DNA of 64,000 nt, taken from contig NZ_LBMT01000001.1 of assembly GCF_002005545.1 (NCBI RefSeq), forward strand, positions 1,262,301 through 1,326,300, read 5' to 3'. Each line of letters starts with the position of its first letter. The stretch's first letter is position 1. Both the position numbers and the translations under genes were made by a program. Origin of the DNA: Streptococcus mitis (GTDB taxonomy: Bacteria; Bacillota; Bacilli; Lactobacillales; Streptococcaceae). Of this stretch, positions 1-8,350 are shown one piece after another. Under the pieces are notes generated by a model, which searched no databases, was not told the DNA's origin, and saw only the letters and a program-made list of their open reading frames with translations.

Positions 1-572
1 ATGAAGTCGTTCTTGTAGAAAGTGGAATTGGTAAGGTCATGTCTGCTATGAGTGTGGCGGTTTTGGCTGATCATTTCCAAGTGGATGCTCTAATTAATAC
101 GGGATCAGCTGGGGCAGTAGCAGAAGGTATTGCTGTTGGAGATGTCGTGATTGCTGACAAATTAGCCTATCATGATGTGGATGTTACAGCTTTTGGCTAT
201 GCTTATGGACAAATGGCGCAACAACCACTTTATTTCGAATCGGATAAAACCTTTGTTGCCAAAATCCAAGAGAGTTTATCTCAATTGGACCAAAAATGGC
301 ATCTTGGATTGATTGCTACAGGAGATAGTTTTGTTGCAGGAAATGATAAGATAGAAGCGATTAAGTCTCATTTCCCAGATGTTTTGGCTGTTGAGATGGA
401 GGGGGCAGCTATTGCTCAGGCAGCGCATGCCCTTAATCTTCCAGTCTTAGTCATCCGAGCTATGAGTGACAATGCCAACCATGAAGCAAACATCTCTTTT
501 GATGAGTTTATTATCGAAGCTGGACGACGCTCTGCCCAAGTCCTATTAGCCTTTTTGAAGGCCTTAGATTAA
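1..572 (+). CDS. mtnN: 5'-methylthioadenosine/S-adenosylhomocysteine nucleosidase, C-terminal part
   Basis: The gene enters from the left edge of the window; the reading frame is open from base 3 (first whole codon Glu) and stops at 572, so the N-terminus is missing. MtnN/Pfs hydrolyses MTA and SAH to adenine plus the thioribose or ribosylhomocysteine product, feeding methionine salvage and the LuxS pathway in the cytosol. The visible part has the family landmarks: ESGIGKV near the start, the NTGSAG glycine loop, the AVEMEGAA segment with the substrate-binding Glu, and MSDNA with the catalytic Asp near the C-terminus. About 190 residues are visible against roughly 230 for the family. A separate promoter for the next gene starts only 9 bases after the stop. 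Confidence 0.93.
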   Translation, partial: EVVLVESGIGKVMSAMSVAVLADHFQVDALINTGSAGAVAEGIAVGDVVIADKLAYHDVDVTAFGYAYGQMAQQPLYFESDKTFVAKIQESLSQLDQKWHLGLIATGDSFVAGNDKIEAIKSHFPDVLAVEMEGAAIAQAAHALNLPVLVIRAMSDNANHEANISFDEFIIEAGRRSAQVLLAFLKALD

Positions 573-580
573 GCGGAAAT

Positions 581-609
581 TTGACAGTTTTTCTAGCTTA
601 TGATAAGAT
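581..609 (+). promoter_or_regulatory. Promoter of rocS, overlapped by an inverted repeat
   Basis: A perfect -35 TTGACA (581-586) is followed after 17 bases by TAAGAT (604-609). Arms TTTTCTAGCTT (589-599) and AAGCTAGAAAA (622-632) form a perfect 11-base inverted repeat spanning the -10 and the presumed start of transcription. The repeat could be an operator or a leader hairpin; nothing in the sequence decides which. Confidence 0.7.
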
Positions 610-648
610 TTAAGTAAAGAAAAGCTAGAAAACGTTTCAGAGGATATT

Positions 649-1140
649 ATGAGTATTGAAATGACCGTCAGTGAGATTGCAGAGGTCTTAGGATTGTCTC
701 GCCAAGCAATCAATAACCGTGTCAAAGAATTACCAGAAGAAGACACAGATAAAAATGACAAAGGGGTAACAGTCGTTACCAGAAGTGGCTTGATTAAGCT
801 AGAAGAAATCTATAAAAAAACGATTTTTGAAGATGAGCCTGTCAGTGAAGATGTCAAGCAGCGTGAACTGATGGAGATTCTGGTTGATGAGAAGAATGCA
901 GAAATTCTTCGTCTCTATGAACAATTAAAAGCCAAGGATCGTCAGTTATCAGAAAAAGACGAGCAGATGCGCATCAAAGACCGTCAGATTGCTGAGAAAG
1001 ACAAACAACTCGATCAGCAGCAACAATTGACACTTCAAGCCATGAAGGATCAAGAAAATCTTAAGCTAGAGCTGGACCAAGCAAAAGAAGAAGTCCAATC
1101 CACTAAGAAAGGCTTTTTTGCTCGTTTATTTGGAGGATAA
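649..1140 (+). CDS. rocS: RocS-like chromosome segregation regulator (HTH, coiled coil, C-terminal amphipathic tail)
   Basis: The 163-residue protein has three parts: an N-terminal MerR-like helix-turn-helix (residues about 5-30, TVSEIAEVLGLSRQAINNRV), a long charged coiled coil rich in repeats of the type KDRQ-EKD-Q (about 70-150), and a short C-terminal tail KKGFFARLFGG that looks like an amphipathic membrane-binding helix. This architecture and length match pneumococcal RocS, a protein reported to bind DNA and membrane and to work with ParB in chromosome segregation and nucleoid protection. The start is supported by an AGAGGA ribosome-binding sequence. The assignment rests on architecture and my memory of the family. 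Other DUF536-type HTH/coiled-coil proteins, including plasmid partition accessory proteins, have similar layouts. Confidence 0.82.
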   Translation: MSIEMTVSEIAEVLGLSRQAINNRVKELPEEDTDKNDKGVTVVTRSGLIKLEEIYKKTIFEDEPVSEDVKQRELMEILVDEKNAEILRLYEQLKAKDRQLSEKDEQMRIKDRQIAEKDKQLDQQQQLTLQAMKDQENLKLELDQAKEEVQSTKKGFFARLFGG

Positions 1141-1144
1141 TCAA

Positions 1145-1187
1145 GGAGCTGTTTAGGTTAAATGCTAACCTGATGGCTTCTTTTATT
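1145..1187 (+). terminator. Probable terminator after rocS
   Basis: AGGTTA and TAACCT form a stem around an AATGC loop, extended imperfectly by AGC/GCT, and are followed by TCTTTTATTT. It lies directly after the rocS stop. Confidence 0.6.
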
Positions 1188-1210
1188 TCTAAATAGTATA
1201 GTTGCTCAAG

Positions 1211-1410
1211 TAATACTCAATGAAAATCAAAGAGCAAACTAGGAAGCTAGCCGCAGGCTGCTCAAAGCACTGCTTTGAGGTTGTAGATAAGACTGACGAA
1301 GTCAGCTCAAAACACTGATTTGAGGTTGTAGATAAGACTGACGAAGTCAGTAACATATACCTACGGCAAGGCGACGTTGACGTGGTTTGAAGAGATTTTC
1401 GAAGAGTATA
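1211..1410 (-). repeat. BOX element, A-B-B-C
   Basis: A streptococcal BOX repeat read on the minus strand. The boxA end (GAAGAGTAT on the plus strand, near 1402-1409) carries the CTACGGCAAGGCGACG-type core. Two boxB modules follow, each about 45 bases with the CTGACGAAGTCAG palindrome, and then boxC, which ends in the TACTCAATGAAAATCAAAG sequence at 1213. Total length of about 200 bases fits 59+45+45+50. The second boxB carries CACTGATTTGAG, which slightly breaks its internal hairpin. Confidence 0.95.
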
Positions 1411-1436
1411 AAATAACAGTATAGGAGAGGTAGAAA

Positions 1437-2027
1437 ATGGAACGATTAGAAGATTACATTGCTTTTGACTTAGAATTTAATCAGCATGAAGGACAAACAC
1501 ACTTGATTCAAGTATCGGCAGTGCGTTTTAGAGATGGTCGGGAAATCGACGCCTATGATTCCTATGTCCATACTAGTGTGCCTCTAAAGAGTTTTATCAA
1601 TGGATTGACAGGGATTACAGCTGAGACCTTAAAAGATGCTCCTCCAGTGGAGAAAGTTATCAAAGATTTCCAAGAGTTTGTGGGTTCTTTACCCATGGTT
1701 GGATACAATGCCGCTAAAAGTGATTTGCCTATTCTAGCAGAGCATGGTTTAGACTATAGCCAGCAGTACAAGGTAGATTTGTATGATGAAGCTTTTGAAC
1801 GTCGCAGTTCGGATTTACATGGTATTGCCAATCTCAAATTGCAAACTGTTGCCTCATTTCTCGGATTTCAAGGACAGTCCCATAATAGTTTAGAGGATGC
1901 TCGGATGACGGCGCGTGTTTACGAGTTCTTCTTAGAGTCAGATCAAGCTAGAGAATTATTAGGGACAGAAAGAAGTCTTTCAAACAATCCTTTTGGAGGC
2001 TTGGACTTGTCTCAATTATTTGACTAG
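1437..2027 (+). CDS. DEDDh 3'-5' exonuclease (DnaQ/RNase T-like)
   Basis: The 196-residue protein is a stand-alone exonuclease domain related to DNA polymerase III epsilon. The metal-binding set is visible: D11 and E13 in FDLEF, D96 in NAAKSDLPIL, and H149 with D154 in HNSLEDAR, which makes it a DEDDh-type enzyme. It is expected to remove nucleotides from 3' ends of DNA or RNA in the cytosol; the substrate cannot be read from sequence. The C-terminal tail (residues 170-196) is a short Gly/Asn/Leu-rich extension. AGGAGAGG stands 5-12 bases before the ATG. The stop is followed 8 bases later by the next gene, so the two are probably cotranscribed. Confidence 0.88.
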   Translation: MERLEDYIAFDLEFNQHEGQTHLIQVSAVRFRDGREIDAYDSYVHTSVPLKSFINGLTGITAETLKDAPPVEKVIKDFQEFVGSLPMVGYNAAKSDLPILAEHGLDYSQQYKVDLYDEAFERRSSDLHGIANLKLQTVASFLGFQGQSHNSLEDARMTARVYEFFLESDQARELLGTERSLSNNPFGGLDLSQLFD

Positions 2028-2035
2028 GAGTGCCT

Positions 2036-3799
2036 ATGAAACCTGAAAAACCTAAAAATCTAGGTTTTAGGAAAATCTACTTTAATCTAGATAAAATTCT
2101 CTTTCTCTTTTTCTTGATATTCATGATGATTGAGTTTGTCTGGTTACCACTTAATTCTTGGATTGCTGGACTTTTACTCCGTCAGACAGGTTATCTCTTT
2201 CTTTCATACAACAATATTTTTGCCATTATAAAAGGGTCGCCATTTGTTAGTCTTGCTTTATTTGTTCTGGTAATTGTTAATTTACTGATCGCCTATTACC
2301 AGATAGGACTTCTCTTTATCGGAGCTCGACACCTCCTCTATCACGAAAGGAGGACCTTGCTGGAGTACAGTCGCAAGGTCTTTCGTCAAAGTTTCTTGTT
2401 TATGAGGCAAGTGACGATTTCCAAAATGGCCTTTATCTTCTTTTATGTCATGATGCTCTTTCCATTGATTCGAAAGATTTTAAAGATTTATTACCTCAAT
2501 AAAATTGTCATTCCGGACTTTATCGTTGATTATGTGGAAGACAAGTATTGGCTAGTAGGTATAGTGGTTACTATTCTGGCTTTACTGCTATTTTACATTT
2601 CAGTGCGTTTCATGTTTGCCCTCCCTCAGCTTTTATTTGAGAAAAAAACAGTCAAAGAAGCGGTCAGATACAGTCTAGAGAAGACAAGAAAGCAATCCTG
2701 GTTTTATATCTGGAACTTGCTTTGGATTGTCGTCAAAACCTACCTATTTTTCATTCTTCTGTTGATTCCAATCCTAGCAAGTCAAGTGCTGATGGATGGT
2801 TTGACCCATAAGGAATCTCTTGTGCTGGGAATTATCAACTTTGTCTTGATTAAGAATTTCCACTACATAGCCTTGACTTATTTTCTCATTAAGTTTGTTT
2901 CCTTCCTAACAGGAGAAGAACTAGAGATCACACCAAGGAGAAAGAAAGATCACTGGATGAGATGGGGAGTGATGGGCTGTGCTTGTATCTTTTTCGCTCT
3001 TGAGGGTTATGTTTATTTGGAAGCTCCAGTTGCCAATAAACCTTTAATTATCTCTCACAGGGGAGTATCCAATAAGAATGGTGTGCAGAATACAGTTCAA
3101 TCTTTAGAAAAGACAGCCCAACTAAGTCCAGACTTTGTTGAGACAGATGTTCAGGAAACGAAAGATGGCCAGTTTGTCATGATGCATGATGCCAATATCA
3201 AGAATCTGACAGGTGTTAATGCCAATCCACAGGATCTAACTTTGAAAGAATTAACCAAACTCGATATTTCTGAAAATGGCTATCATAGCAAGGTATCTAG
3301 TTTTGATGCTTATCTAAACAAAGCTAATGAATTGCATCAGAAACTTCTCATTGAAATTAAAACCAGTCGAAAAGATAGCCCAGATATGATGAAACGCTTT
3401 ATGGAAAAATATGGAACAGTTCTTAAGCAGAATGGTCACCAAATGCAATCCTTAGACTATCATGTGATTGACCAGGTTCTAGCCTACGATTCTCAAATTC
3501 CAGTTTATTTCATTCTACCTTACAATAGTATCTTTCCAAGAACCAAGGCTACAGGTTATACTATGGAGTATTCAACTTTAGATGAAAATTTTGTCAACAA
3601 GCTTTGGAATACGGATCAGAAATTGTATGTTTGGACAATTAATAGTTCAGAGTCCTTTGATAAATCAGTTCATTTGGGAGCAGACGGCATGATAACAGAT
3701 GACTTGGAAATGATTCAAGAGCAGGTTACCATTGCCCAAGAAGACCCAGAGTATACTGAATTGCTTTTCAAACAGGCAATGGAATTCTTTAATTTTTAG
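2036..3799 (+). CDS. Membrane-anchored glycerophosphodiester phosphodiesterase
   Basis: The protein of 587 residues has an N-terminal half with about eight hydrophobic segments (GDPD membrane-domain type) and a C-terminal GDPD domain from about residue 335. Catalytic features are SHRG with H341, the ETDV metal-binding pair, and MMHD with H384. It should hydrolyse glycerophosphodiesters such as deacylated phospholipid or lipoteichoic-acid backbones to glycerol-3-phosphate plus an alcohol at the outer membrane face. I chose ATG 2036 over the in-frame GTG at 2030 because AGGAG (2026-2030) lies five bases before the ATG and overlaps the GTG. The gene follows the exonuclease gene at an 8-base gap. 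Confidence 0.9.
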   Translation: MKPEKPKNLGFRKIYFNLDKILFLFFLIFMMIEFVWLPLNSWIAGLLLRQTGYLFLSYNNIFAIIKGSPFVSLALFVLVIVNLLIAYYQIGLLFIGARHLLYHERRTLLEYSRKVFRQSFLFMRQVTISKMAFIFFYVMMLFPLIRKILKIYYLNKIVIPDFIVDYVEDKYWLVGIVVTILALLLFYISVRFMFALPQLLFEKKTVKEAVRYSLEKTRKQSWFYIWNLLWIVVKTYLFFILLLIPILASQVLMDGLTHKESLVLGIINFVLIKNFHYIALTYFLIKFVSFLTGEELEITPRRKKDHWMRWGVMGCACIFFALEGYVYLEAPVANKPLIISHRGVSNKNGVQNTVQSLEKTAQLSPDFVETDVQETKDGQFVMMHDANIKNLTGVNANPQDLTLKELTKLDISENGYHSKVSSFDAYLNKANELHQKLLIEIKTSRKDSPDMMKRFMEKYGTVLKQNGHQMQSLDYHVIDQVLAYDSQIPVYFILPYNSIFPRTKATGYTMEYSTLDENFVNKLWNTDQKLYVWTINSSESFDKSVHLGADGMITDDLEMIQEQVTIAQEDPEYTELLFKQAMEFFNF

Positions 3800-3807
3800 T
3801 AAGCAAA

Positions 3808-3884
3808 AAGAGGTTGAGCAAAAACTCACCTCTAAAATAGCAAAAAAACGAGCGATGTATCAGTTGGATATGCTCGTTTTATTA
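3808..3884 (+). terminator. Tandem hairpins and terminator after the glycerophosphodiesterase gene
   Basis: Two hairpins in series. AGAGGTTGAG with CTCACCTCT (3809-3834) is a strong stem without a T run. AAAACGAGC with GCTCGTTTT (3845-3880), followed by ATTA, looks like the intrinsic terminator. Confidence 0.75.
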
Positions 3885-3899
3885 TGCCATGGTTTATAA

Positions 3900-4053
3900 T
3901 TGATACCCAATGAAAATCAAAGAGCAAACTAGGAAGCTAGCCGCAGGTTGCTCAAAGTACAACTTTGAGGTTGCAGATAAAACTGACGAAGTCAGTAACA
4001 TACGTACGGTAAGGCGATGCTGACGTGGTTTGAAGAGATTTTCGAAGAGTACG
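3900..4053 (-). repeat. BOX element, A-B-C
   Basis: A BOX element of about 154 bases on the minus strand with a single boxB (CTGACGAAGTCAG palindrome near 3983). The boxC end (CAATGAAAATCAAAG) is at the left and boxA (TTTTCGAAGAGTAC) at the right. It differs from consensus at several sites (GTACGGTAAGGCGATG), so it is an older copy than the one at 1211. Confidence 0.93.
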
Positions 4054-4428
4054 AAATAAGAATAAAACAGGAAGTAATGCCTATGAAGTGGTTGAACTAG
4101 GTTATTTATGTCAGATGTAAAAGGGTTACTAACTTCTGCGTGAAGAAGGTTTTCGAATTTATGTCAAACAGAAAATGGATGTTTCCCTTTTTGGGGCAGA
4201 TGAGAGAGTATTGTTGGCATGTGCAGAGTTTATGTTAGAAATAAATAAGCTGTCATAACATCGCTAGGATTCATCTTTATGAGTATGAATCTCACAAAAT
4301 TGATCAAGAATCTAGCATCTAAAACATCAATTATACAAAAACACAGTCTCTCTTTGGCTTGATTGTGGTCAAGACAGAAGTTACTGCGCAGTTTTATTTT
4401 TGAGTTGATTTTTTCTTAGACCATGTGC
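4054..4428. other. Intergenic stretch with a probable gene remnant
   Basis: No intact gene is visible. A plus-strand frame is open from 4133 to the stop at 4256-4258 and reads REEGFRIYVKQKMDVSLFG and then ADERVLLACAEFMLEINKLS, with no start codon or ribosome-binding site. This looks like the tail of a lost gene. The family is not recognised. The rest is AT-rich with no clear signal. Confidence 0.4.
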
Positions 4429-4866
4429 TTACTGAGGATTGCTTTTATTTTCTGAAGTTGGCGTATTGGCCTGTTTTTCATTTTCAGTAGCAGGTTTACT
4501 TGGAGTAGGAGCAGGAGTAGAAGAATCCTGAGTTGATTTTTTCTGCTCTTCTTTTTTCTCTTCCTTGACGCTGGATTTTGGCGTTTCTTCTTGTTGTGTT
4601 TTTTCTTGAGTGGTGTGATTTTCCTTATTGGGACTAGTATTTTCCTTAGGGGATTCTTTTTGAATTTCTTTGACAATGGTTGTCGTCTGGCTTGTCGTAG
4701 GTTCTTTTTTAGTATTTTTGTTATTATCCAAGGCGTTCATGATAGTGATACTTGCGGTAATCAAGCCAAGGATACTAGCGATTGTAGCAACGGTTTTTTG
4801 AAAGACTGTAAAGCCTTTTTTGATGTGTTCTGTTTTTGGTTTTGAAGTTCTACGATAATTAGACAT
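4429..4866 (-). CDS. Membrane-anchored low-complexity protein (DUF6556-like)
   Basis: The 145-residue protein has a basic N-terminus (MSNYRRTSKPKTEHIKKG), one hydrophobic segment at about residues 22-42 (TVATIASILGLITASITIMN), and then a long disordered tail rich in Lys, Glu, Thr, Ser, Pro and Gln. It should sit in the membrane with the tail outside. No LPXTG motif or enzyme motif is present. The start at 4866 is chosen because AAAGGAGAGA precedes it; a longer reading from 4971 lacks a ribosome-binding site. Similar small proteins in streptococci have been placed in DUF6556, from memory. The function is unknown. The 5' end lies about 140 bases from the divergent cysteine desulfurase gene. Confidence 0.75.
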   Translation of the reverse strand: MSNYRRTSKPKTEHIKKGFTVFQKTVATIASILGLITASITIMNALDNNKNTKKEPTTSQTTTIVKEIQKESPKENTSPNKENHTTQEKTQQEETPKSSVKEEKKEEQKKSTQDSSTPAPTPSKPATENEKQANTPTSENKSNPQ

Positions 4867-5004
4867 GCATTCTCTCCTTTGATTAAAACTTATTATACCG
4901 CATTTCTTTAAAAAAATCTTAAAAAAAGAGGAATTGCCCTTTCTTGTCGCAGACTCCGTTTCATGATACAATAGAAGAAGTGATTTTAGAAAGCGTGAGA
5001 AAAC

Positions 5005-6147
5005 ATGATTTACTTTGATAATTCGGCGACGACCAAGCCCTATCCAGAAGCCCTTGAAACCTATATGCAGGTGGCTTCAAAAATTTTAGGAAACCCATCT
5101 AGTCTCCATCGTTTGGGAGATCAGGCAACACGAATTTTAGATGCTTCCCGTCAGCAAATTGCAGATTTAATTGGCAAGAAAAGTGATGAAATCTTCTTTA
5201 CTTCTGGTGGAACAGAAGGGGATAACTGGATTATCAAGGGTGTGGCCTTTGAAAAAGTCCAGTTTGGTAAGCACATCATCGTATCAGCCATTGAACATCC
5301 AGCAGTTAAGGAATCAGCCCTTTGGTTGAAAAATCAAGGGTTTGAGGTAGATTTTGCTCCAGTTGATGAGAAAGGATTTGTGGATGTTGAAGCGCTAGCA
5401 GATTTGATTCGACCAGATACAACCCTCGTTTCCATCATGGCAGTTAACAATGAAATTGGCTCTGTTCAGCCCATTGAGGCTATTTCAGAACTATTGGCAG
5501 ACAAGCCAACTATTTCCTTCCATGTTGATGCGGTTCAGGCTCTTGCCAAGATTCCGACTGAAAAGTATCTGACAGAACGAGTGGATTTTGCGACTTTCTC
5601 TGGTCACAAGTTCCACGGAGTTCGTGGTGTTGGTTTTGTCTATATCAAGTCTGGTAAGAAAATTACGCCACTGTTGACTGGTGGTGGTCAGGAGCGCGAT
5701 TATCGTTCGACAACTGAAAATGTGGCAGGGATTGCTGCGACAGCCAAGGCTCTCCGCTTGTCTATGGAAAAGCTAGATATCTTTACTAGCAAGACTGGGC
5801 AGATGAAGGCAGTGATTCGTCAAGCACTTCTGGACTATCCAGATATTTTTGTCTTTTCAGATGAGGAAGACTTTGCCCCTCATATCCTGACTTTTGGAAT
5901 CAAGGGTGTTCGTGGTGAAGTCATTGTTCACGCCTTTGAAGACTATGATATTTTTATTTCTACGACCTCTGCTTGTTCGTCCAAGGCTGGGAAACCTGCA
6001 GGAACTCTTATTGCTATGGGAGTGGATAAAGATAAGGCCCAGTCAGCTGTGCGTCTAAGCCTAGACCTTGAAAATGATATGAGTCAGGTCGAGCAGTTTT
6101 TGACCAAGTTAAAATTAATTTACAACCAAACTAGAAAAGTAAGATAG
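5005..6147 (+). CDS. Cysteine desulfurase paired with ThiI (IscS/NifS family)
   Basis: The 380-residue PLP enzyme takes sulfur from cysteine to form an enzyme persulfide. The PLP-binding Lys is K202 in [13 protein letters not shown], the HVDAVQA segment carries the PLP-contacting Asp, and the mobile-loop catalytic Cys is C324 in TTSACSSK, as in class I IscS/NifS enzymes. The gene is followed 8 bases later by thiI, so its job is most likely sulfur donation for 4-thiouridine in tRNA, as with NifZ and ThiI in Bacillus. General Fe-S assembly is covered separately by the suf operon at 18.7-23.9 kb. A -10-like TACAAT near 4967 precedes a 30-base leader with weak AGAAAGCGTGAG before the ATG. Confidence 0.93.
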   Translation: MIYFDNSATTKPYPEALETYMQVASKILGNPSSLHRLGDQATRILDASRQQIADLIGKKSDEIFFTSGGTEGDNWIIKGVAFEKVQFGKHIIVSAIEHPAVKESALWLKNQGFEVDFAPVDEKGFVDVEALADLIRPDTTLVSIMAVNNEIGSVQPIEAISELLADKPTISFHVDAVQALAKIPTEKYLTERVDFATFSGHKFHGVRGVGFVYIKSGKKITPLLTGGGQERDYRSTTENVAGIAATAKALRLSMEKLDIFTSKTGQMKAVIRQALLDYPDIFVFSDEEDFAPHILTFGIKGVRGEVIVHAFEDYDIFISTTSACSSKAGKPAGTLIAMGVDKDKAQSAVRLSLDLENDMSQVEQFLTKLKLIYNQTRKVR

Positions 6148-6155
6148 GAGCATTC

Positions 6156-7370
6156 ATGCAGTATTCAGAAATTATGATTCGCTATGGAGAACTGTCAACT
6201 AAGGGTAAAAACCGTATGCGTTTCATCAATAAACTTCGCAATAATATTTCAGACGTTTTGTCTATCTATCCCCAAGTTAAGGTAACGGCAGATCGTGACC
6301 GTGCCCACGCTTACCTCAATGGAGCAGATTACACAGCAGTAGCAGAATCGCTCAAACAAGTTTTTGGAATTCAAAACTTTTCCCCTGTTTATAAGGTTGA
6401 AAAATCTGTAGAAGTTCTGAAGTCTGCTGTCCAAGAGATTATGCAGGACATCTACAAGGAAGGCATGACCTTTAAGATTTCTAGCAAGCGTAGCGACCAC
6501 AACTTTGAGTTGGATAGTCGTGAACTCAACCAAACACTTGGAGGGGCTGTATTTGAAGCTATTCCAAATGTGCAAGCTCAAATGAAAAGTCCTGATATCA
6601 ATCTCCAAGTGGAGATTCGAGAAGAGGCAGCATACCTTTCTTATGAAACTATTCGTGGGGCTGGTGGTTTGCCAGTTGGAACTTCAGGTAAAGGGATGCT
6701 TATGTTGTCAGGAGGGATTGACTCACCTGTAGCAGGTTATCTTGCTTTGAAACGTGGAGTGGATATTGAGGCTGTTCACTTTGCTAGTCCACCTTACACC
6801 AGTCCTGGTGCTCTTAAAAAAGCCCAAGATTTGACCCGTAAATTAACCAAGTTTGGTGGAAATATCCAGTTTATCGAAGTTCCTTTTACAGAGATTCAAG
6901 AGGAAATCAAGGCCAAAGCGCCAGAAGCCTATCTCATGACCTTGACGCGTCGTTTTATGATGCGGATTACCGACCGTATTCGTGAGGTACGAAATGGTTT
7001 GGTTATTATCAATGGGGAAAGTCTTGGTCAAGTAGCCAGTCAAACTCTTGAAAGTATGCAGGCTATTAACGCTGTGACCAACACTCCCATCATCCGTCCA
7101 GTTGTGACAATGGATAAGTTGGAAATCATTGACATTGCTCAGGCAATAGATACCTTTGACATTTCAATCCAGCCGTTTGAAGACTGTTGTACGATTTTTG
7201 CACCTGACCGTCCTAAGACTAATCCTAAGATTAAGAATGCAGAGCAGTATGAAGCACGTATGGATGTTGAAGGTTTAGTTGAGCGAGCAGTGGCTGGAAT
7301 CATGATTACTGAGATCACACCGCAGGTTGAAAAAGATGAAGTGGATGACTTGATTGACAATCTGCTCTAA
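6156..7370 (+). CDS. thiI: tRNA 4-thiouridine synthase ThiI
   Basis: The 404-residue protein has an N-terminal ferredoxin-like and THUMP region (about 1-165) that binds tRNA, then a PP-loop ATP pyrophosphatase domain with SGGIDS at residues 185-190, which adenylates U8 of tRNA. It ends without the rhodanese domain found in E. coli ThiI, as is usual in Gram-positives, so persulfide transfer should come directly from the desulfurase encoded just upstream. The ATG follows TAGGAG with good spacing. It forms an operon with the preceding gene and ends at a terminator near 7403-7453. Confidence 0.96.
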   Translation: MQYSEIMIRYGELSTKGKNRMRFINKLRNNISDVLSIYPQVKVTADRDRAHAYLNGADYTAVAESLKQVFGIQNFSPVYKVEKSVEVLKSAVQEIMQDIYKEGMTFKISSKRSDHNFELDSRELNQTLGGAVFEAIPNVQAQMKSPDINLQVEIREEAAYLSYETIRGAGGLPVGTSGKGMLMLSGGIDSPVAGYLALKRGVDIEAVHFASPPYTSPGALKKAQDLTRKLTKFGGNIQFIEVPFTEIQEEIKAKAPEAYLMTLTRRFMMRITDRIREVRNGLVIINGESLGQVASQTLESMQAINAVTNTPIIRPVVTMDKLEIIDIAQAIDTFDISIQPFEDCCTIFAPDRPKTNPKIKNAEQYEARMDVEGLVERAVAGIMITEITPQVEKDEVDDLIDNLL

Positions 7371-7402
7371 TCAGAAAATCCAGAAGAATTTAGAAAAATA
7401 AA

Positions 7403-7453
7403 TGAAAAAGTTAGTTTTTAATCCAAAAATGGAAGAAAAACTGACTTTTTTTC
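7403..7453 (+). terminator. Terminator after thiI
   Basis: AAAAAGTTAGTTTTT pairs with AAAAACTGACTTTTTTT (one G-T pair) around an 18-base loop and ends in a T run. Confidence 0.8.
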
Positions 7454-7470
7454 TTAAACTGTGATATAAT
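7441..7470 (+). promoter_or_regulatory. Promoter of the esterase/ATP-grasp cassette
   Basis: Extended -10 TGATATAAT (hexamer 7465-7470) is preceded at about 18 bases by CTGACT (7441-7446), which overlaps the arm of the thiI terminator. It drives the gene starting at 7506. Confidence 0.65.
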
Positions 7471-7505
7471 AAGAATAAATTTTGAATATAGAGAGTTTTC
7501 TGACA

Positions 7506-8330
7506 ATGAATCAATCCTACTTTTATTTAAAAATGAAAGAACACAAACTCAAGGTTCCTTATACAGGTAAGGAACGCCGTGTGCGTGTTCTTCTTCCTAA
7601 AGATTATGAGAAAGACACGGATCGTTCCTATCCTGTTGTATACTTTCATGACGGGCAAAATGTTTTTTATAGCAAGGAGTCTTTCATTGGTCATTCATGG
7701 AAGATTATTCCAGCTATTAAGCGTAATCCTGATATCAGTCGCATGATTGTCGTTGCTATTGATAATGATGGTATGGGGCGGATGAATGAGTATGCGGCTT
7801 GGAAGTTCCAAGAATCTCCTATTCCAGGGCAGCAATTTGGCGGCAAGGGTGTGGAGTATGCCGAGTTTGTCATGGAGGTGGTCAAGCCTTTTATCGATGA
7901 AACTTATCGTACAAAAGCAGACCGCCAGCATACAGCCATGATTGGTTCCTCATTAGGAGGGAATATTACCCAGTTTATCGGTTTGGAATACCAAGACCAA
8001 ATTGGTTGCTTGGGCGTCTTTTCATCTGCCAACTGGCTCCACCAAGAAGCCTTTAATCGCCATATTGAACGCAAGAAACTATCGCCTGACCAGCATATCT
8101 TTATCTATGTTGGAACAGAAGAAGCAGATGATACGGACAAGACCCTGATGGCTGGTAATATCAAACAAGCCTATATCGATTCGTCTCTTCGCTATTACCA
8201 TGATTTGATAGCAGGTGGGGTACACTTAGATAATCTTTTCTTGAAAGTTCAGTCTGGTGCCATCCATAGTGAAATCCCTTGGTCAGAAAATTTACCAGAC
8301 TGTCTGAGATTTTTTGCAGAGAAATGGTAA
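7506..8330 (+). CDS. Alpha/beta-hydrolase, esterase D/Fes-like
   Basis: This 274-residue protein has an alpha/beta-hydrolase fold of the putative-esterase type: VVYFHDGQNVF as the oxyanion-strand region, the nucleophile elbow G-S-S-L-G with S149, and a late His near the C-terminus (AIHSEIPW). It probably hydrolyses an acyl or aryl ester in the cytosol; no signal peptide is seen. I placed the start at ATG 7506, not the upstream TTG at 7482, because the -10 at 7465-7470 would put the transcript start only a few bases before the TTG. The ribosome-binding site is weak (GAGAG). It is the first gene of a three-gene cassette with another esterase-like protein and an ATP-grasp enzyme. Confidence 0.8.
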   Translation: MNQSYFYLKMKEHKLKVPYTGKERRVRVLLPKDYEKDTDRSYPVVYFHDGQNVFYSKESFIGHSWKIIPAIKRNPDISRMIVVAIDNDGMGRMNEYAAWKFQESPIPGQQFGGKGVEYAEFVMEVVKPFIDETYRTKADRQHTAMIGSSLGGNITQFIGLEYQDQIGCLGVFSSANWLHQEAFNRHIERKKLSPDQHIFIYVGTEEADDTDKTLMAGNIKQAYIDSSLRYYHDLIAGGVHLDNLFLKVQSGAIHSEIPWSENLPDCLRFFAEKW

Positions 8331-8350
8331 GTTAAGAAAGGAGACAGCCA

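Noticed and set aside
4416..4845. Two further frames (minus 4416-4676 and plus 4591-4845) across the DUF6556 gene
   Set aside because: They are out-of-frame readings of the low-complexity Lys/Glu/Thr tail; no start signals and skewed composition.
7482..7505. TTG start at 7482 for the first esterase
   Set aside because: It would begin about five bases after the predicted transcript start, without a ribosome-binding site; ATG 7506 is more likely.
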